A program made the position numbers and the translations under genes. Below, piece after piece: positions 46,687-55,643 of a stretch of DNA of 64,000 nt. The notes below the pieces were generated by a model. It did not search any database, was not told where the DNA came from, and saw only the letters and a program-made list of their open reading frames with translations. This DNA is from Anaeromicropila herbilytica (GTDB lineage: Bacteria > Bacillota > Clostridia > Lachnospirales > Lachnospiraceae). Position 1 is the first letter of the stretch. The number at the start of each line of letters is the position of its first letter. Location: contig NZ_AP024169.1 of NCBI RefSeq assembly GCF_016591975.1, positions 3,139,001-3,203,000 of the forward strand, given 5' to 3'.

Positions 46687-47601
46687 ATGAAACATATCAT
46701 TAGTCCCCTTGATTTATCTGTTTCTGAATTAGAAGAAGTGCTTTGCTTAGCAGAAGAAATTATTAAGGAACCAAAGAAATATTCCGATGTTTGCCATGGC
46801 AAAAAGCTAGCAACCCTGTTTTACGAACCTAGCACAAGAACGAGATTAAGTTTTGAAGCTGCAATGTTGAATCTTGGTGGTAGTGTTCTTGGTTTTTCAT
46901 CTGCTGATTCAAGCTCCGCTGCCAAAGGAGAAAGTGTTGCAGATACAATTCGTGTTATTTCTAGTTATGCAGATATCTGTGCAATGCGTCATCCGAAAGA
47001 AGGAGCTCCAATGGTAGCTTCTAAATATTCTCGTATTCCTGTAATCAATGCTGGTGATGGTGGTCATAATCATCCAACCCAGACTCTAACTGATCTTCTG
47101 ACTATCAAAAATTTAAAAGGTCATCTGAATAACTTAACCATCGGTCTATGCGGAGATTTAAAATTCGGTAGAACCGTCCATTCCCTTATTAACGCTCTCG
47201 TTCGATATGAAAATGTTACCTTTATTATGATATCACCTGATGAACTTAAGATCCCTGCTTATTTACGTGAAGAAGTATTAGAAGCAAATCATATAAAGTT
47301 CAAAGAAGTACGTGTACTCGAAGAAGTATTACCTGATCTTGACCTTTTATATATGACAAGAGTTCAAAAGGAGCGTTTCTTTAACGAAGAAGATTACATT
47401 CGCTTAAAAGACAGCTTTATACTAGACGCTAAAAAGATGGAACTAGCTAAGAAAGATATGCTAGTACTACATCCACTTCCTCGTGTAAATGAAATATCAA
47501 CGGATGTAGATGACGATCCTAGAGCTGTATACTTTAAACAAGCTGAATTCGGTGTATATGTTAGAATGGCTCTTATCATGAAACTATTGGAGGTGGCATA
47601 A
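46687..47601 (+). CDS. pyrB: Aspartate carbamoyltransferase catalytic subunit
   Basis: The enzyme joins carbamoyl phosphate and aspartate, the committed step of pyrimidine synthesis. The 304-residue protein has the carbamoyl phosphate motif FYEPSTRTRLSF (near 50), GDGGHNHPTQTL and a C-terminal LHPLPRV. A TTG at 46675 opens the frame earlier, but the ATG at 46687 is preceded by GGAGGTG with proper spacing. It overlaps pyrI by one base, indicating coupling. Confidence 0.96.
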   Translation: MKHIISPLDLSVSELEEVLCLAEEIIKEPKKYSDVCHGKKLATLFYEPSTRTRLSFEAAMLNLGGSVLGFSSADSSSAAKGESVADTIRVISSYADICAMRHPKEGAPMVASKYSRIPVINAGDGGHNHPTQTLTDLLTIKNLKGHLNNLTIGLCGDLKFGRTVHSLINALVRYENVTFIMISPDELKIPAYLREEVLEANHIKFKEVRVLEEVLPDLDLLYMTRVQKERFFNEEDYIRLKDSFILDAKKMELAKKDMLVLHPLPRVNEISTDVDDDPRAVYFKQAEFGVYVRMALIMKLLEVA

Positions 47602-48026
47602 TGTTGAATATAGGTGGCTTATCCAAAGGAATCGTCATTGATCACATTAAAGCTGGTGGTGCAATGGAAATCTATTCTTATCTGAACCTTGAGAAATTAG
47701 ATTGCAGTGTTGCAATCATAAAAAACGCAAAAAGTAGTAAAATGGGCAAAAAAGACATCATAAAAATCGATGGTGAACTTGATATTGACCTTAATATCTT
47801 AGGTGTTCTTGATAACAATATTACAATTAACATTATTGATGATGGAAAAATTATAGGAAAAGGAAATCTTGAACTTCCTGAAATGGTAACTAATATAATC
47901 AAATGTAAAAATCCAAGATGTATCACGTCCATTGAGCAAGAACTTCCTCATACTTTTAAATTGACAAACCGAGAAAAAAATGTATACCGTTGTATCTATT
48001 GTGAACAACAATTTAAAGGCAATTAA
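47601..48026 (+). CDS. pyrI: Aspartate carbamoyltransferase regulatory subunit
   Basis: PyrI binds nucleotide effectors and, with PyrB, forms the E. coli-type holoenzyme. The 141-residue protein has an N-terminal effector domain and a C-terminal zinc domain with four cysteines (CKNPRC ... CIYC). GGAGG precedes the ATG. Having pyrI makes this an allosterically controlled enzyme, unlike Bacillus, which lacks pyrI. Confidence 0.95.
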   Translation: MLNIGGLSKGIVIDHIKAGGAMEIYSYLNLEKLDCSVAIIKNAKSSKMGKKDIIKIDGELDIDLNILGVLDNNITINIIDDGKIIGKGNLELPEMVTNIIKCKNPRCITSIEQELPHTFKLTNREKNVYRCIYCEQQFKGN

Positions 48027-48118
48027 TCATTTAAAATTATTTATTATTAGATATCACTTTTTAAACATTTCATTTCCATTAAATATACTAAAAAAATATT
48101 ATAAAAGTTTAAACTTTA

Positions 48119-48165
48119 AAAAGCCATCTTAATGCTAAATATATTGATAGCATTAGGATGGCTTT
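48119..48165. terminator. Bidirectional terminator between pyrI and fhs
   Basis: AAAAGCCATCTTAATGCTA and TAGCATTAGGATGGCTTTT form a 19-bp stem with one mismatch and a short loop between convergent genes. Confidence 0.88.
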
Positions 48166-48194
48166 TATATTAATTTCTTCTATTCAATTCATGA

Positions 48195-49865
48195 TTAGAA
48201 CAATCCAGTAATTACACTCTCATCACTTACATCAACATTTTCTGCTGCTGGTTTCTTAGGTAGACCTGGCATTGTCATTACTGTTCCTGTGATAGCTACA
48301 ACAAATCCAGCTCCTGCTGATACATATACTTCTCGAATATGAATTACAAAATCAGTAGGTCTTCCTAACTTACTTGGATCATCTGATAATGAGTATTGAT
48401 TCTTTGCCATACAGATTGGTAGTTCTTTGAATCCGATTTCTTCAATCTTATCAATGGCTTTTAGAGCTGCTACATCATAAGCAACTGCTTTTGCACCATA
48501 GATCTCAGTTGCAATCTTCTCTATCTTGTCTTTTAATGGTAAAGTTTCATCATAAAGATATGTGAATTCAGATTCTTTTGTCTGAATGGTCTCAATAACC
48601 TTTTTCGCTAGTTCAACTCCACCATCTCCACCTTTTTCCCATACTTCTGATAAGGCAAAATCGCATCCTCTATTTTCACAGAATTCTTTTACATACTCTA
48701 ATTCTGCATCTGTATCAGTTACAAAACGATTTAGAGTTACTACGATAGGAACTTTAAATTTTTGTAGATTTTCAATGTGTTTTTCTAGATTTGCAGTTCC
48801 TAATCTTAATGCATCTAGATTCTCATTACTTAAGTCTGCCTTTGCTACTCCGCCATTATACTTAAGTGCTCGGATTGTAGCTACTAACACTACCGCATCT
48901 GGTTTTAATCCAGCTTTTCTACATTTGATATCAAAGAACTTTTCTGCACCTAAATCGGCACCGAAACCAGCTTCTGTAATAACATAGTCTGCTAATTTTA
49001 ATCCCATCTTAGTAGCTCTTACGCTATTACAACCATGTGCGATATTTGCAAATGGTCCTCCATGAATAATAGCCGGAGTGTGTTCTAGAGTTTGCACTAA
49101 GTTTGGTTTGATTGCATCCTTCAATAAAGCAGCCATAGCCCCTACTGCATTTAGTTGCCCTGCTGTAACAGGCTCTCCATCATAATTGTACGCAACAATA
49201 ATCTTACTAAGTCTAATCTTTAAATCTTTCATATTATCTGCAAGACAAAGGATTGCCATAATCTCAGAAGCAACTGTTATTACAAAGTGGTCCTCACGTA
49301 CCACTCCATCTACTTTTCTACCTAATCCAACAACAGTATTGCGTAGAACTCTATCATTCATATCAAGACAACGCTTCCATACAATAGAATTGGTATCAAT
49401 ATTCAAATCATTTCCTTGATGAATATGATTGTCCATCATTGCTGCAAGAAGATTATTTGCAGATGTTATCGCATGGAAATCTCCTGTGAAGTGAAGATTC
49501 AGGTCTTCCATTGGTACTACTTGTGAATACCCACCACCAGAAGCACCACCTTTAATACCGAAGCAAGGTCCTAAGGATGGTTCTCTTAATGCGACTATCG
49601 CTTTCTGATTCAATTTACCAAAAGCTTGGCTTAAACCCACGCTAATTGTAGTCTTACCTTCCCCTGCTGGCGTTGGATTGATTGCAGTTACAAGAATTAA
49701 CTTTCCATCTTTTCTGTCTTTTACTTGTTCCCATAATTCATCTGATAACTTAGCTTTATATTTTCCGTAAAATTCTAGATCATCTTCCCTAATATCTAGT
49801 GTCTTGGCAACTTCTTTGATATGATGTAATGTTGCCTCTTGTGCAATCGTAATATCATTTTTCAT
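48195..49865 (-). CDS. fhs: Formate-tetrahydrofolate ligase
   Basis: The enzyme makes 10-formyl-THF from formate, THF and ATP. The 556-residue protein has the ATP-binding TPAGEGKTT (65-73), REPSLGPCFGIKGGA near 95 and the conserved C-terminal PGLPKKPAAE. AAGGAGG lies seven bases before the ATG. Together with FolD in this window it supplies one-carbon units; an acetogenic pathway is not implied by it alone. Confidence 0.97.
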   Translation of the reverse strand: MKNDITIAQEATLHHIKEVAKTLDIREDDLEFYGKYKAKLSDELWEQVKDRKDGKLILVTAINPTPAGEGKTTISVGLSQAFGKLNQKAIVALREPSLGPCFGIKGGASGGGYSQVVPMEDLNLHFTGDFHAITSANNLLAAMMDNHIHQGNDLNIDTNSIVWKRCLDMNDRVLRNTVVGLGRKVDGVVREDHFVITVASEIMAILCLADNMKDLKIRLSKIIVAYNYDGEPVTAGQLNAVGAMAALLKDAIKPNLVQTLEHTPAIIHGGPFANIAHGCNSVRATKMGLKLADYVITEAGFGADLGAEKFFDIKCRKAGLKPDAVVLVATIRALKYNGGVAKADLSNENLDALRLGTANLEKHIENLQKFKVPIVVTLNRFVTDTDAELEYVKEFCENRGCDFALSEVWEKGGDGGVELAKKVIETIQTKESEFTYLYDETLPLKDKIEKIATEIYGAKAVAYDVAALKAIDKIEEIGFKELPICMAKNQYSLSDDPSKLGRPTDFVIHIREVYVSAGAGFVVAITGTVMTMPGLPKKPAAENVDVSDESVITGLF

Positions 49866-49919
49866 GTATAAAGCCTCCTTAATTCTATATCTTTCATATC
49901 TCTGATTCTATTTACTCTA

Positions 49920-49948
49920 AGTATATTATTCACTTTAATATTTGTCTA
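49920..49948 (-). promoter_or_regulatory. Predicted fhs promoter
   Basis: On the minus strand TAGACA (49943-49948) and TATACT (49920-49925) are 17 bases apart, about 55 bases before the ATG. Confidence 0.6.
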
Positions 49949-50042
49949 TATTATAGCGTTATAATACCATTATACCTATTACAGAATATTTTATAGAATC
50001 TTTGGGATATAATTATTTATTTACCTATTTTTTATTATAAAC

Positions 50043-50074
50043 AAAAGGGGAGTATAAAAAAACCCCCCTTTTTT
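50043..50074. terminator. Hairpin of G/C runs flanked by A and T tracts
   Basis: AAAAGGGG and CCCCCCTTTTTT pair over 8 bases around a roughly 12-base loop. It could end transcripts from either direction; the likely user is the ATP-grasp transcript coming from higher coordinates. Confidence 0.6.
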
Positions 50075-50212
50075 ATCATTACTATATTCTTACTATTATT
50101 ATTACAATATTTATAGCTTGTAACCCCTTATAAATCAGCATTATTAGTAAATACATTCAATTTTATTAAAAATATTCATATATAACTCTTGCTTATAACA
50201 CTTAAATTACAT

Positions 50213-50312
50213 GAGTTGCGACAAATGACCTGTTTCAACATCTATCATGAGCTTTTCTGTTTTGTGCAAATTGCCTAGACTACCTCCCTAACAGGTCATT
50301 TGCCAGGCAACT
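50213..50312. repeat. Inverted-repeat element (~100 bases) after the ATP-grasp gene
   Basis: Arms GAGTTGC-GAC-AAATGACCTGTT (from 50213) and AACAGGTCATTT-GCCAG-GCAACTC (to 50312) give two perfect stems of 7 and 12 bp split by a small internal loop, enclosing about 55 bases. No T tract follows on the minus strand, so it is not a standard terminator. A 20-codon open segment lies inside it on the minus strand, but I do not call it a gene. Confidence 0.55.
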
Positions 50313-50316
50313 CAAA

Positions 50317-51186
50317 CTATTTCTTTTTTTTCATATCTTGTAAGATAAATTCCAAATAAAGCCTCACAAGATTAATATCCGTACATTGATAGAGCATTCT
50401 AGCACCAACTACATCTTCTATTTCATTAAAAATCAATTGATTCTGATCATTAATAATAAAATCAATCCCGACCAAGCCAAATTCAAATTGATGAATAATC
50501 TGATGAACCACTTCTATCTCTTGTTGATTCAGTTTATATTCTCTAACCTCACCACCAAGTGAAAAGTTTGATTTAAAACCATCCTTTGCAGTTCTTAAGA
50601 TTGCTGCAATGATTTTTTGGCCTATTACATACACCCTTAGGTCTTGATGCTTTGTACCAACTAACGGTTGAATAACCAGATTATCTCCTCGCATGTCTTG
50701 ATATACCTTATCGATTTCTTCCACTGTTGGTTCTTGAATCAAGAATACTTGACTTCCTCCATGACCTGATACCGCTTTTACTACCGTCTGCTTTGCGCTA
50801 GAATGAATTTTTTGATAAAAATACTGATTATTGCAGAATTCTGAATCAACCATTGCGATTCCTTTTTTGGCTAAGTATTGATAGGTCCTAGCTTTGTCAT
50901 TACATATCGATGCAACTTTGGAATTGTTGTATACAAGGTAACCCATTTGTTCTAGATGAACCGTTAGAAAAGGATAGATGGTTCTACATATTATAAAGTC
51001 TGGAAGTGGAATATTCTCTATCTCATACTCTAGATATAATTCATTATTTTTCACACCAAAGTGAAGTTTTTCTACGTAGATTAGATGAATTCTAATTCCT
51101 AGTTTTTCTCCTTCTTCCTTATAGAATTGAATATACCCTTTATTTTTTTTTGCGTCAGCCTCATTATATATTAACCAGCCATTCAT
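50317..51186 (-). CDS. RimK-like ATP-grasp protein (second of pair)
   Basis: The 289-residue cytoplasmic protein has an N-terminal preATP-grasp region and an ATP-grasp core: VVKAVSGHGGSQVF (phosphate-binding lysine and glycine loop, near 135), VIQPLVG, DLRVYVIG and a metal-binding ending (GLVGIDFIINDQNQLIFNEIEDVVGARM). This is the pattern of RimK/LysX-type carboxylate-amine ligases, which add amino acids to a carboxylate. The substrate is unknown. It starts 35 bases after its paralogue and is surely cotranscribed with it. The Lys-rich end (DMKKKK) is unusual. Confidence 0.8.
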   Translation of the reverse strand: MNGWLIYNEADAKKNKGYIQFYKEEGEKLGIRIHLIYVEKLHFGVKNNELYLEYEIENIPLPDFIICRTIYPFLTVHLEQMGYLVYNNSKVASICNDKARTYQYLAKKGIAMVDSEFCNNQYFYQKIHSSAKQTVVKAVSGHGGSQVFLIQEPTVEEIDKVYQDMRGDNLVIQPLVGTKHQDLRVYVIGQKIIAAILRTAKDGFKSNFSLGGEVREYKLNQQEIEVVHQIIHQFEFGLVGIDFIINDQNQLIFNEIEDVVGARMLYQCTDINLVRLYLEFILQDMKKKK

Positions 51187-51221
51187 AGAACACGCCTCAC
51201 TTCCTTAATCTAGTAATTAAC

Positions 51222-52196
51222 CTACTGTTCTATTTTTCGTAAAATATCTGTAAATATTGCATTAGCAACATCTACTTTCGTACAATCATATATGTTTTTA
51301 AAATGGGCATTAGAATTCACTTCACAGACTAAAGGTTCATTATTTGGACCAAATAATAGATCGACACCCGCAAAATCTAACCCAATTGCCTTGCATGCAG
51401 CAATTGCTAAACTTTCTTCTTCTATTGAAGGTGAATATGCTTTCATTTTACCACCATTCGTAATATTTGCACGAAAATCCCCATTATCTGAATAGCGATA
51501 CATAGAAGTTATAACTCGGTCACCAACCACTTGTAACCTTATATCCCTTGCGAAACTAGTGTGGATGAATTCTTGAAACAACATAGGTTTTGCACCTATT
51601 CTCAACACACAACTCTTTAATTCCTCTTCGTTATGAACTAGATATACTTGTTGACCAAAGGAACCAAAACACTCTTTTACAATGAAAGGAAATGTAAAAC
51701 TATTCATTACCGTATCAAGAAAATGATAATCTGTATATCCTATATTTGCATAGGTCATTGGAGACAACATCGTCTTTGGCATCGGAATTCCAGCATGATT
51801 CAATAAAAGATGTGTGTATGATTTATCATCGCAGATCTCTATAGCTCTAGATGAATTAAATACTCGAAACCCAACCTGCTCCATATACCTTGCCAATCGT
51901 ATATCTTTATCCCAGAATAGAATGAACTCAGGTTTATTCATACCGATTTCTTTCTGATATATATCTTTCTCATTGGAATCATTGTCAATAAAATATCTGT
52001 TATCGATACTTTTCTCATCAATATCTTTCTTATTAATCAAATGAGTATTAGAACCAAGCATATATAATAGCTCTGCATTGGTTTTTATCTCTAATTGTAT
52101 CTCTTTTTTCTTAGCTGCCTTAACGAGCCATTCACTAATTTCACTGAACTTATTCGTATTTAAGAAGGCATTTACAACTAACCACGCTTTTATCAT
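51222..52196 (-). CDS. RimK-like ATP-grasp protein (first of pair)
   Basis: The protein of about 324 residues has the same architecture: N-terminal region, then PFIVKECFGSFGQQVYLV (nucleotide-binding loop, near 175), LFQEFIHTS, DIRLQVVG and a C-terminal GLDFAGVDLLFG ... CEVNSNAHF metal site. The EVNS/NAHF ending is nearer to classic RimK than its paralogue's, so the two may have different jobs. The open frame begins with a TTG at 52247, but the ATG at 52196 with AGGA upstream is more likely. It follows an ftsK terminator. Ligase activity is inferred; the substrate is unknown. Confidence 0.8.
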   Translation of the reverse strand: MIKAWLVVNAFLNTNKFSEISEWLVKAAKKKEIQLEIKTNAELLYMLGSNTHLINKKDIDEKSIDNRYFIDNDSNEKDIYQKEIGMNKPEFILFWDKDIRLARYMEQVGFRVFNSSRAIEICDDKSYTHLLLNHAGIPMPKTMLSPMTYANIGYTDYHFLDTVMNSFTFPFIVKECFGSFGQQVYLVHNEEELKSCVLRIGAKPMLFQEFIHTSFARDIRLQVVGDRVITSMYRYSDNGDFRANITNGGKMKAYSPSIEEESLAIAACKAIGLDFAGVDLLFGPNNEPLVCEVNSNAHFKNIYDCTKVDVANAIFTDILRKIEQ

Positions 52197-52247
52197 ATCT
52201 TTCCTGCCCTTCCTCCTAGGTACTGTATTATAAATATACTCTATCAA

Positions 52248-52289
52248 CGAGGGTCAAAAGCCTATCATAATTAAGCTTTTGACCCTCGT
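52248..52289 (-). terminator. Terminator after ftsK
   Basis: ACGAGGGTCAAAAGC and GCTTTTGACCCTCGT form a 14-15-bp perfect stem with a 12-base loop. The core GGGTCAAAAGC recurs elsewhere in the window. Confidence 0.8.
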
Positions 52290-52301
52290 ATCATTTAATT
52301 C

Positions 52302-55190
52302 TTATACATATTCATCAACATATTGTTCAAATTCTTCCATCGACATTAAGACTTTTCTAGGCTTTGTACCTTCTTCTGGACCTACTACCCCAGCTTCATA
52401 AAGCTGGTCCATAATTCTTGCAGCACGGTTAAAGCCTATTTTGTATACTCTTTGTAACATTCCTATCGAAGCTTTATCTTTATCGATAATAAATTTGCCT
52501 GCTTCTATAAAATAATCATCTCGATCACTCTGAGTACTACTTGCAACGCTTTCTATGGATTCAACACTAGTAATCTTGCTTGATATCTCTTCGCTGTATC
52601 CAGATTTACCATCTATATTCTGAGAGGATAAAAATTCAACGACATCACTTACTTCCTTATCTGACACGAATGCACCTTGGATTCGAACAGGCTTTGGATA
52701 ACCTGAAGGGAAGAACAACATATCCCCTTTACCTAGTAATTTCTCTGCCCCAGAACCATCAATGATTGTTCTAGAATCAATGGCTGATGATACAGAGAAT
52801 GCAATTCTAGATGGTACGTTAGCTTTAATTAAACCAGTGATTACATTAACTGATGGTCTTTGAGTTGCGATTATAAGATGTAGACCTGCAGCTCTGGCCA
52901 TCTGTGCCAATCGGCAGATAGCATCTTCAACTTCGCCTGGTGCTACCATCATAAGATCTGCTAACTCGTCAACAATAATAACTATTTGCGGCATCTTTTG
53001 ATAACGTTCATCCTCAAGATGCTCGACTTTAGCAACTTTCTCATTATATCCTTTAAGATCTCTAACTCCAAGTTCCGCAAACTTCTGATAACGATCTGTC
53101 ATCTCCATTACTGCCCAATTAAGTGCAGCAGATGCTTTTTTAGGGTCTGTAACAACAGGAATTAATAGATGTGGAATTCCATTGTAGACACTTAATTCAA
53201 CTACCTTTGGATCTACCATAATTAATTTAACATCTGCTGGATTGGCTTTATATAAAATACTCATTATTAAAGTGTTAATACATACTGATTTACCAGAACC
53301 AGTAGCACCTGCAATTAATAAATGGGGCATTTTAGCTATGTCTGTTACAATTGTTTTACCACCAATATCTTTTCCTACTGCAAATGCAAGATCGGAAGGA
53401 TGATTTGTAAAGTCTGGATTCTCAATTAATTCACGGAACATAACTGCTGTATTTACTTTATTGGGTACCTCAATTCCTACTGCTGCTTTTCCTGGTATCG
53501 GAGCTTCAATACGAATATCTGCTGCCGCTAGATTTAATTTAATATCATCGGCTAAGCTAGTGATTTTACTAACTTTAACACCTTGTTCGGGTTGTAACTC
53601 ATATCTTGTTACAGCTGGTCCACAACTTACATTGGTTATTGTTACGCGAACGCCAAAGCTTTCAAGGGTTTTTTGAAGTTTAAATGCTGTTTCCTTTAAT
53701 TCTTTTTCACTATTACCTTTTCCAGTTGGCTTTGGTTTTGATAGTAAAGATAATGGTGGATATTCATACTTTTTAACCACTGTACTCTCTTGAATTGTTA
53801 GCTTATTATCGAGTGTCAGATTCTGTTGTTTTTCCTCTTGTTTATCCTCTAGTTTCGTTGCATTCTCTCTTTTTGGTTCTTGAACTGCACTATTATTATT
53901 AGCTGAAATACCTTGAATAGGATTGTCCAAATCAGTTGCAGAATTCTTGTTATCACTTGTTATATCATTATCCCAAGAAAACACAGGGTTCTCATCTTCT
54001 GTATGAACTTTACCCATTGGCTCTTCATCAAAAGGCATCTGATTGCAATCCTGTTGATTCTCATTTGTATTTGATACTTTAATATCTCCATTCATAGCAC
54101 TGTCATCAAATAAATCTTTGTCTTGCATCAAATGGTTGGCTAACGCTGATATATCATAATCATTTCCTTTATTATTGAATTTTCTTCGTAATTCTTCTTC
54201 ATACACTGGAATTGACTCTTCCTTATATAGCGAATTACTGGTAAGCGGCGTTATATGATCTTCTTTTTGTATTACCTCATCCATGTCATATCCAGATTTC
54301 GTTGCATTACTGTCGTCAGCTTTTAACTTCTTCAATTTATTTTTAGCTCTCTTACTTTTAAAGAAACCTTTTTCTTCGTGTGAATCATATGTAGAATTAT
54401 CAATATTAACTTGTGTATCCGCAGTATCTTGATTAGGCCTTTTCAGGTTAACAGTTTTCATTTTACGCTTTGTATCCGACTGTTGCTCTTCATTTTCTTC
54501 GTATTCACTTTCATAAAGATCTCTCTGCTCTTTATAATATTGTTGTCTTTCCCTAAGGTTTTCATATGCTTTAGAACCTTTTTTACCAAGACTACGAAAA
54601 AATGCCTTTTCTGTAATAAACATTAACAATATAATCATCACTGCTATTAAGATGACATAGGCTCCAAGAGTACCGAAAAATGGGCATAATATCTTTAGCA
54701 AAATGCCTCCAATCATACCACCACCATTTTTCTCACTTGCAGAAGTCTTATAATAATCAATGAGTGACATACTTGAATCAAAATCCATTGACAATAGTTG
54801 TAAAAATGCTGTTAATAAAATCATTAATGATATACAACTGATCAATTTACTATTCGCTTTCTTATTGCCTCGATTCGATAAGCGAAATGCTACTGAAACA
54901 AAAAGAATATATGGTAATATATAGCTTATGAATCCAAAAAAACCAAATGTTATGTAATTAAGATAGACACCAAACGTTCCACTCAGATTAAAATTACTAA
55001 GAATTAATAAAATAGAGATTACTAATGTAACAACTACAGTAATCTCATCATGATAGATTGGATTAAATTCCACTGCATTATCTTTGGTAGCTGTAGTTTT
55101 TCTTCTATTTGAACTATTCTTACTAGTACCTTTTGAAGTTGACCTTCGCTTCGTACTTGGTGAAGACTTTTTGTTAGGACTGGTAGCCAT
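52302..55190 (-). CDS. ftsK: DNA translocase FtsK/SpoIIIE
   Basis: This hexameric ATPase pumps DNA through the division or sporulation septum. The 962-residue protein has an N-terminal membrane domain with about four helices (50-200), a long low-complexity linker rich in Asn, Asp, Glu and Lys (205-480), the RecA-like motor with Walker A GATGSGKSV (near 640) and Walker B IVIIVDELADLMM, and a C-terminal winged-helix gamma domain (about 895-962) that reads DNA polarity. GGAGGATATT precedes the ATG. Context (tepA, ylzJ) is the same as Bacillus spoIIIE. Confidence 0.96.
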   Translation of the reverse strand: MATSPNKKSSPSTKRRSTSKGTSKNSSNRRKTTATKDNAVEFNPIYHDEITVVVTLVISILLILSNFNLSGTFGVYLNYITFGFFGFISYILPYILFVSVAFRLSNRGNKKANSKLISCISLMILLTAFLQLLSMDFDSSMSLIDYYKTSASEKNGGGMIGGILLKILCPFFGTLGAYVILIAVMIILLMFITEKAFFRSLGKKGSKAYENLRERQQYYKEQRDLYESEYEENEEQQSDTKRKMKTVNLKRPNQDTADTQVNIDNSTYDSHEEKGFFKSKRAKNKLKKLKADDSNATKSGYDMDEVIQKEDHITPLTSNSLYKEESIPVYEEELRRKFNNKGNDYDISALANHLMQDKDLFDDSAMNGDIKVSNTNENQQDCNQMPFDEEPMGKVHTEDENPVFSWDNDITSDNKNSATDLDNPIQGISANNNSAVQEPKRENATKLEDKQEEKQQNLTLDNKLTIQESTVVKKYEYPPLSLLSKPKPTGKGNSEKELKETAFKLQKTLESFGVRVTITNVSCGPAVTRYELQPEQGVKVSKITSLADDIKLNLAAADIRIEAPIPGKAAVGIEVPNKVNTAVMFRELIENPDFTNHPSDLAFAVGKDIGGKTIVTDIAKMPHLLIAGATGSGKSVCINTLIMSILYKANPADVKLIMVDPKVVELSVYNGIPHLLIPVVTDPKKASAALNWAVMEMTDRYQKFAELGVRDLKGYNEKVAKVEHLEDERYQKMPQIVIIVDELADLMMVAPGEVEDAICRLAQMARAAGLHLIIATQRPSVNVITGLIKANVPSRIAFSVSSAIDSRTIIDGSGAEKLLGKGDMLFFPSGYPKPVRIQGAFVSDKEVSDVVEFLSSQNIDGKSGYSEEISSKITSVESIESVASSTQSDRDDYFIEAGKFIIDKDKASIGMLQRVYKIGFNRAARIMDQLYEAGVVGPEEGTKPRKVLMSMEEFEQYVDEYV

Positions 55191-55267
55191 TCTAATATCC
55201 TCCTTAAGCTACTTTTTCTAAAGAACATATGCATAAATAAAGAGTTTGCGTTGCAAATTCTCATAAT

Positions 55268-55311
55268 TAAAAAAGTGATTCCTCCGTATATTACGGGCAA
55301 AGAACCACTTT
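55268..55311 (-). terminator. Hairpin between the YlzJ-like gene and ftsK
   Basis: On the minus strand AAAGTGGTTCTTTGCCCGT pairs imperfectly with ACGGAGGAATCACTTT and is followed by TTTTTT, giving a terminator ahead of ftsK. Confidence 0.75.
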
Positions 55312-55386
55312 CATTATATCGTTTCTATAATTGTTATGCAAGAAAAATATCGTTTCTTTCGAACATTCTTTCTGTTTTTTTCAACA

Positions 55387-55629
55387 CTAGACATCATAAT
55401 TTGTAAGATCAGTTAGAGTTGATCCAGGCGTAAATTCCTCTCTTAAATAATCTGTCATATCGGTAGAATTCATATGTTCTACCACATATTGTTCTCCATC
55501 ACGCCTTGCCCTGACTTGTCCATATTTTAAAGAAATATCTTTGTATTCTGGCATATTGTCAGATTCTTTCATTGGTTCGTTGCTTTTATCACTGTATATC
55601 CTTTCAAGAGGTACAACCGTATATAGCAT
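55387..55629 (-). CDS. YlzJ-like protein
   Basis: The 80-residue protein starts MLYTVVPLERIY and contains YGQVRARRDGEQYVVEHM..STDMTDYL, the pattern of the Bacillus YlzJ family, which lies between tepA and spoIIIE there as well. Function is unknown. AAAGGAGGTGAGG lies just before the ATG, only 14 bases after tepA. Position and family agree, so the call is firm despite the small size. Confidence 0.82.
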   Translation of the reverse strand: MLYTVVPLERIYSDKSNEPMKESDNMPEYKDISLKYGQVRARRDGEQYVVEHMNSTDMTDYLREEFTPGSTLTDLTNYDV

Positions 55630-55643
55630 ATCCTCACCTCCTT

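Larger units (their letters stand above)
49866..50316. other. Intergenic region upstream of fhs
   Basis: It holds the fhs promoter (49920-49948), a GC-poor hairpin with G/C runs at 50043-50074 and an unexplained inverted-repeat element of about 100 bases at 50213-50312. The rest is AT-rich with no visible gene. Confidence 0.5.

Noticed and set aside
50223..50286. A 20-codon open segment (minus strand, TTG start, AGGGAGG upstream) within the inverted-repeat element
   Set aside because: The spacing from ribosome site to start is 13 bases, the start is TTG and the segment overlaps the repeat arm. It is kept only as a possibility inside the repeat finding.
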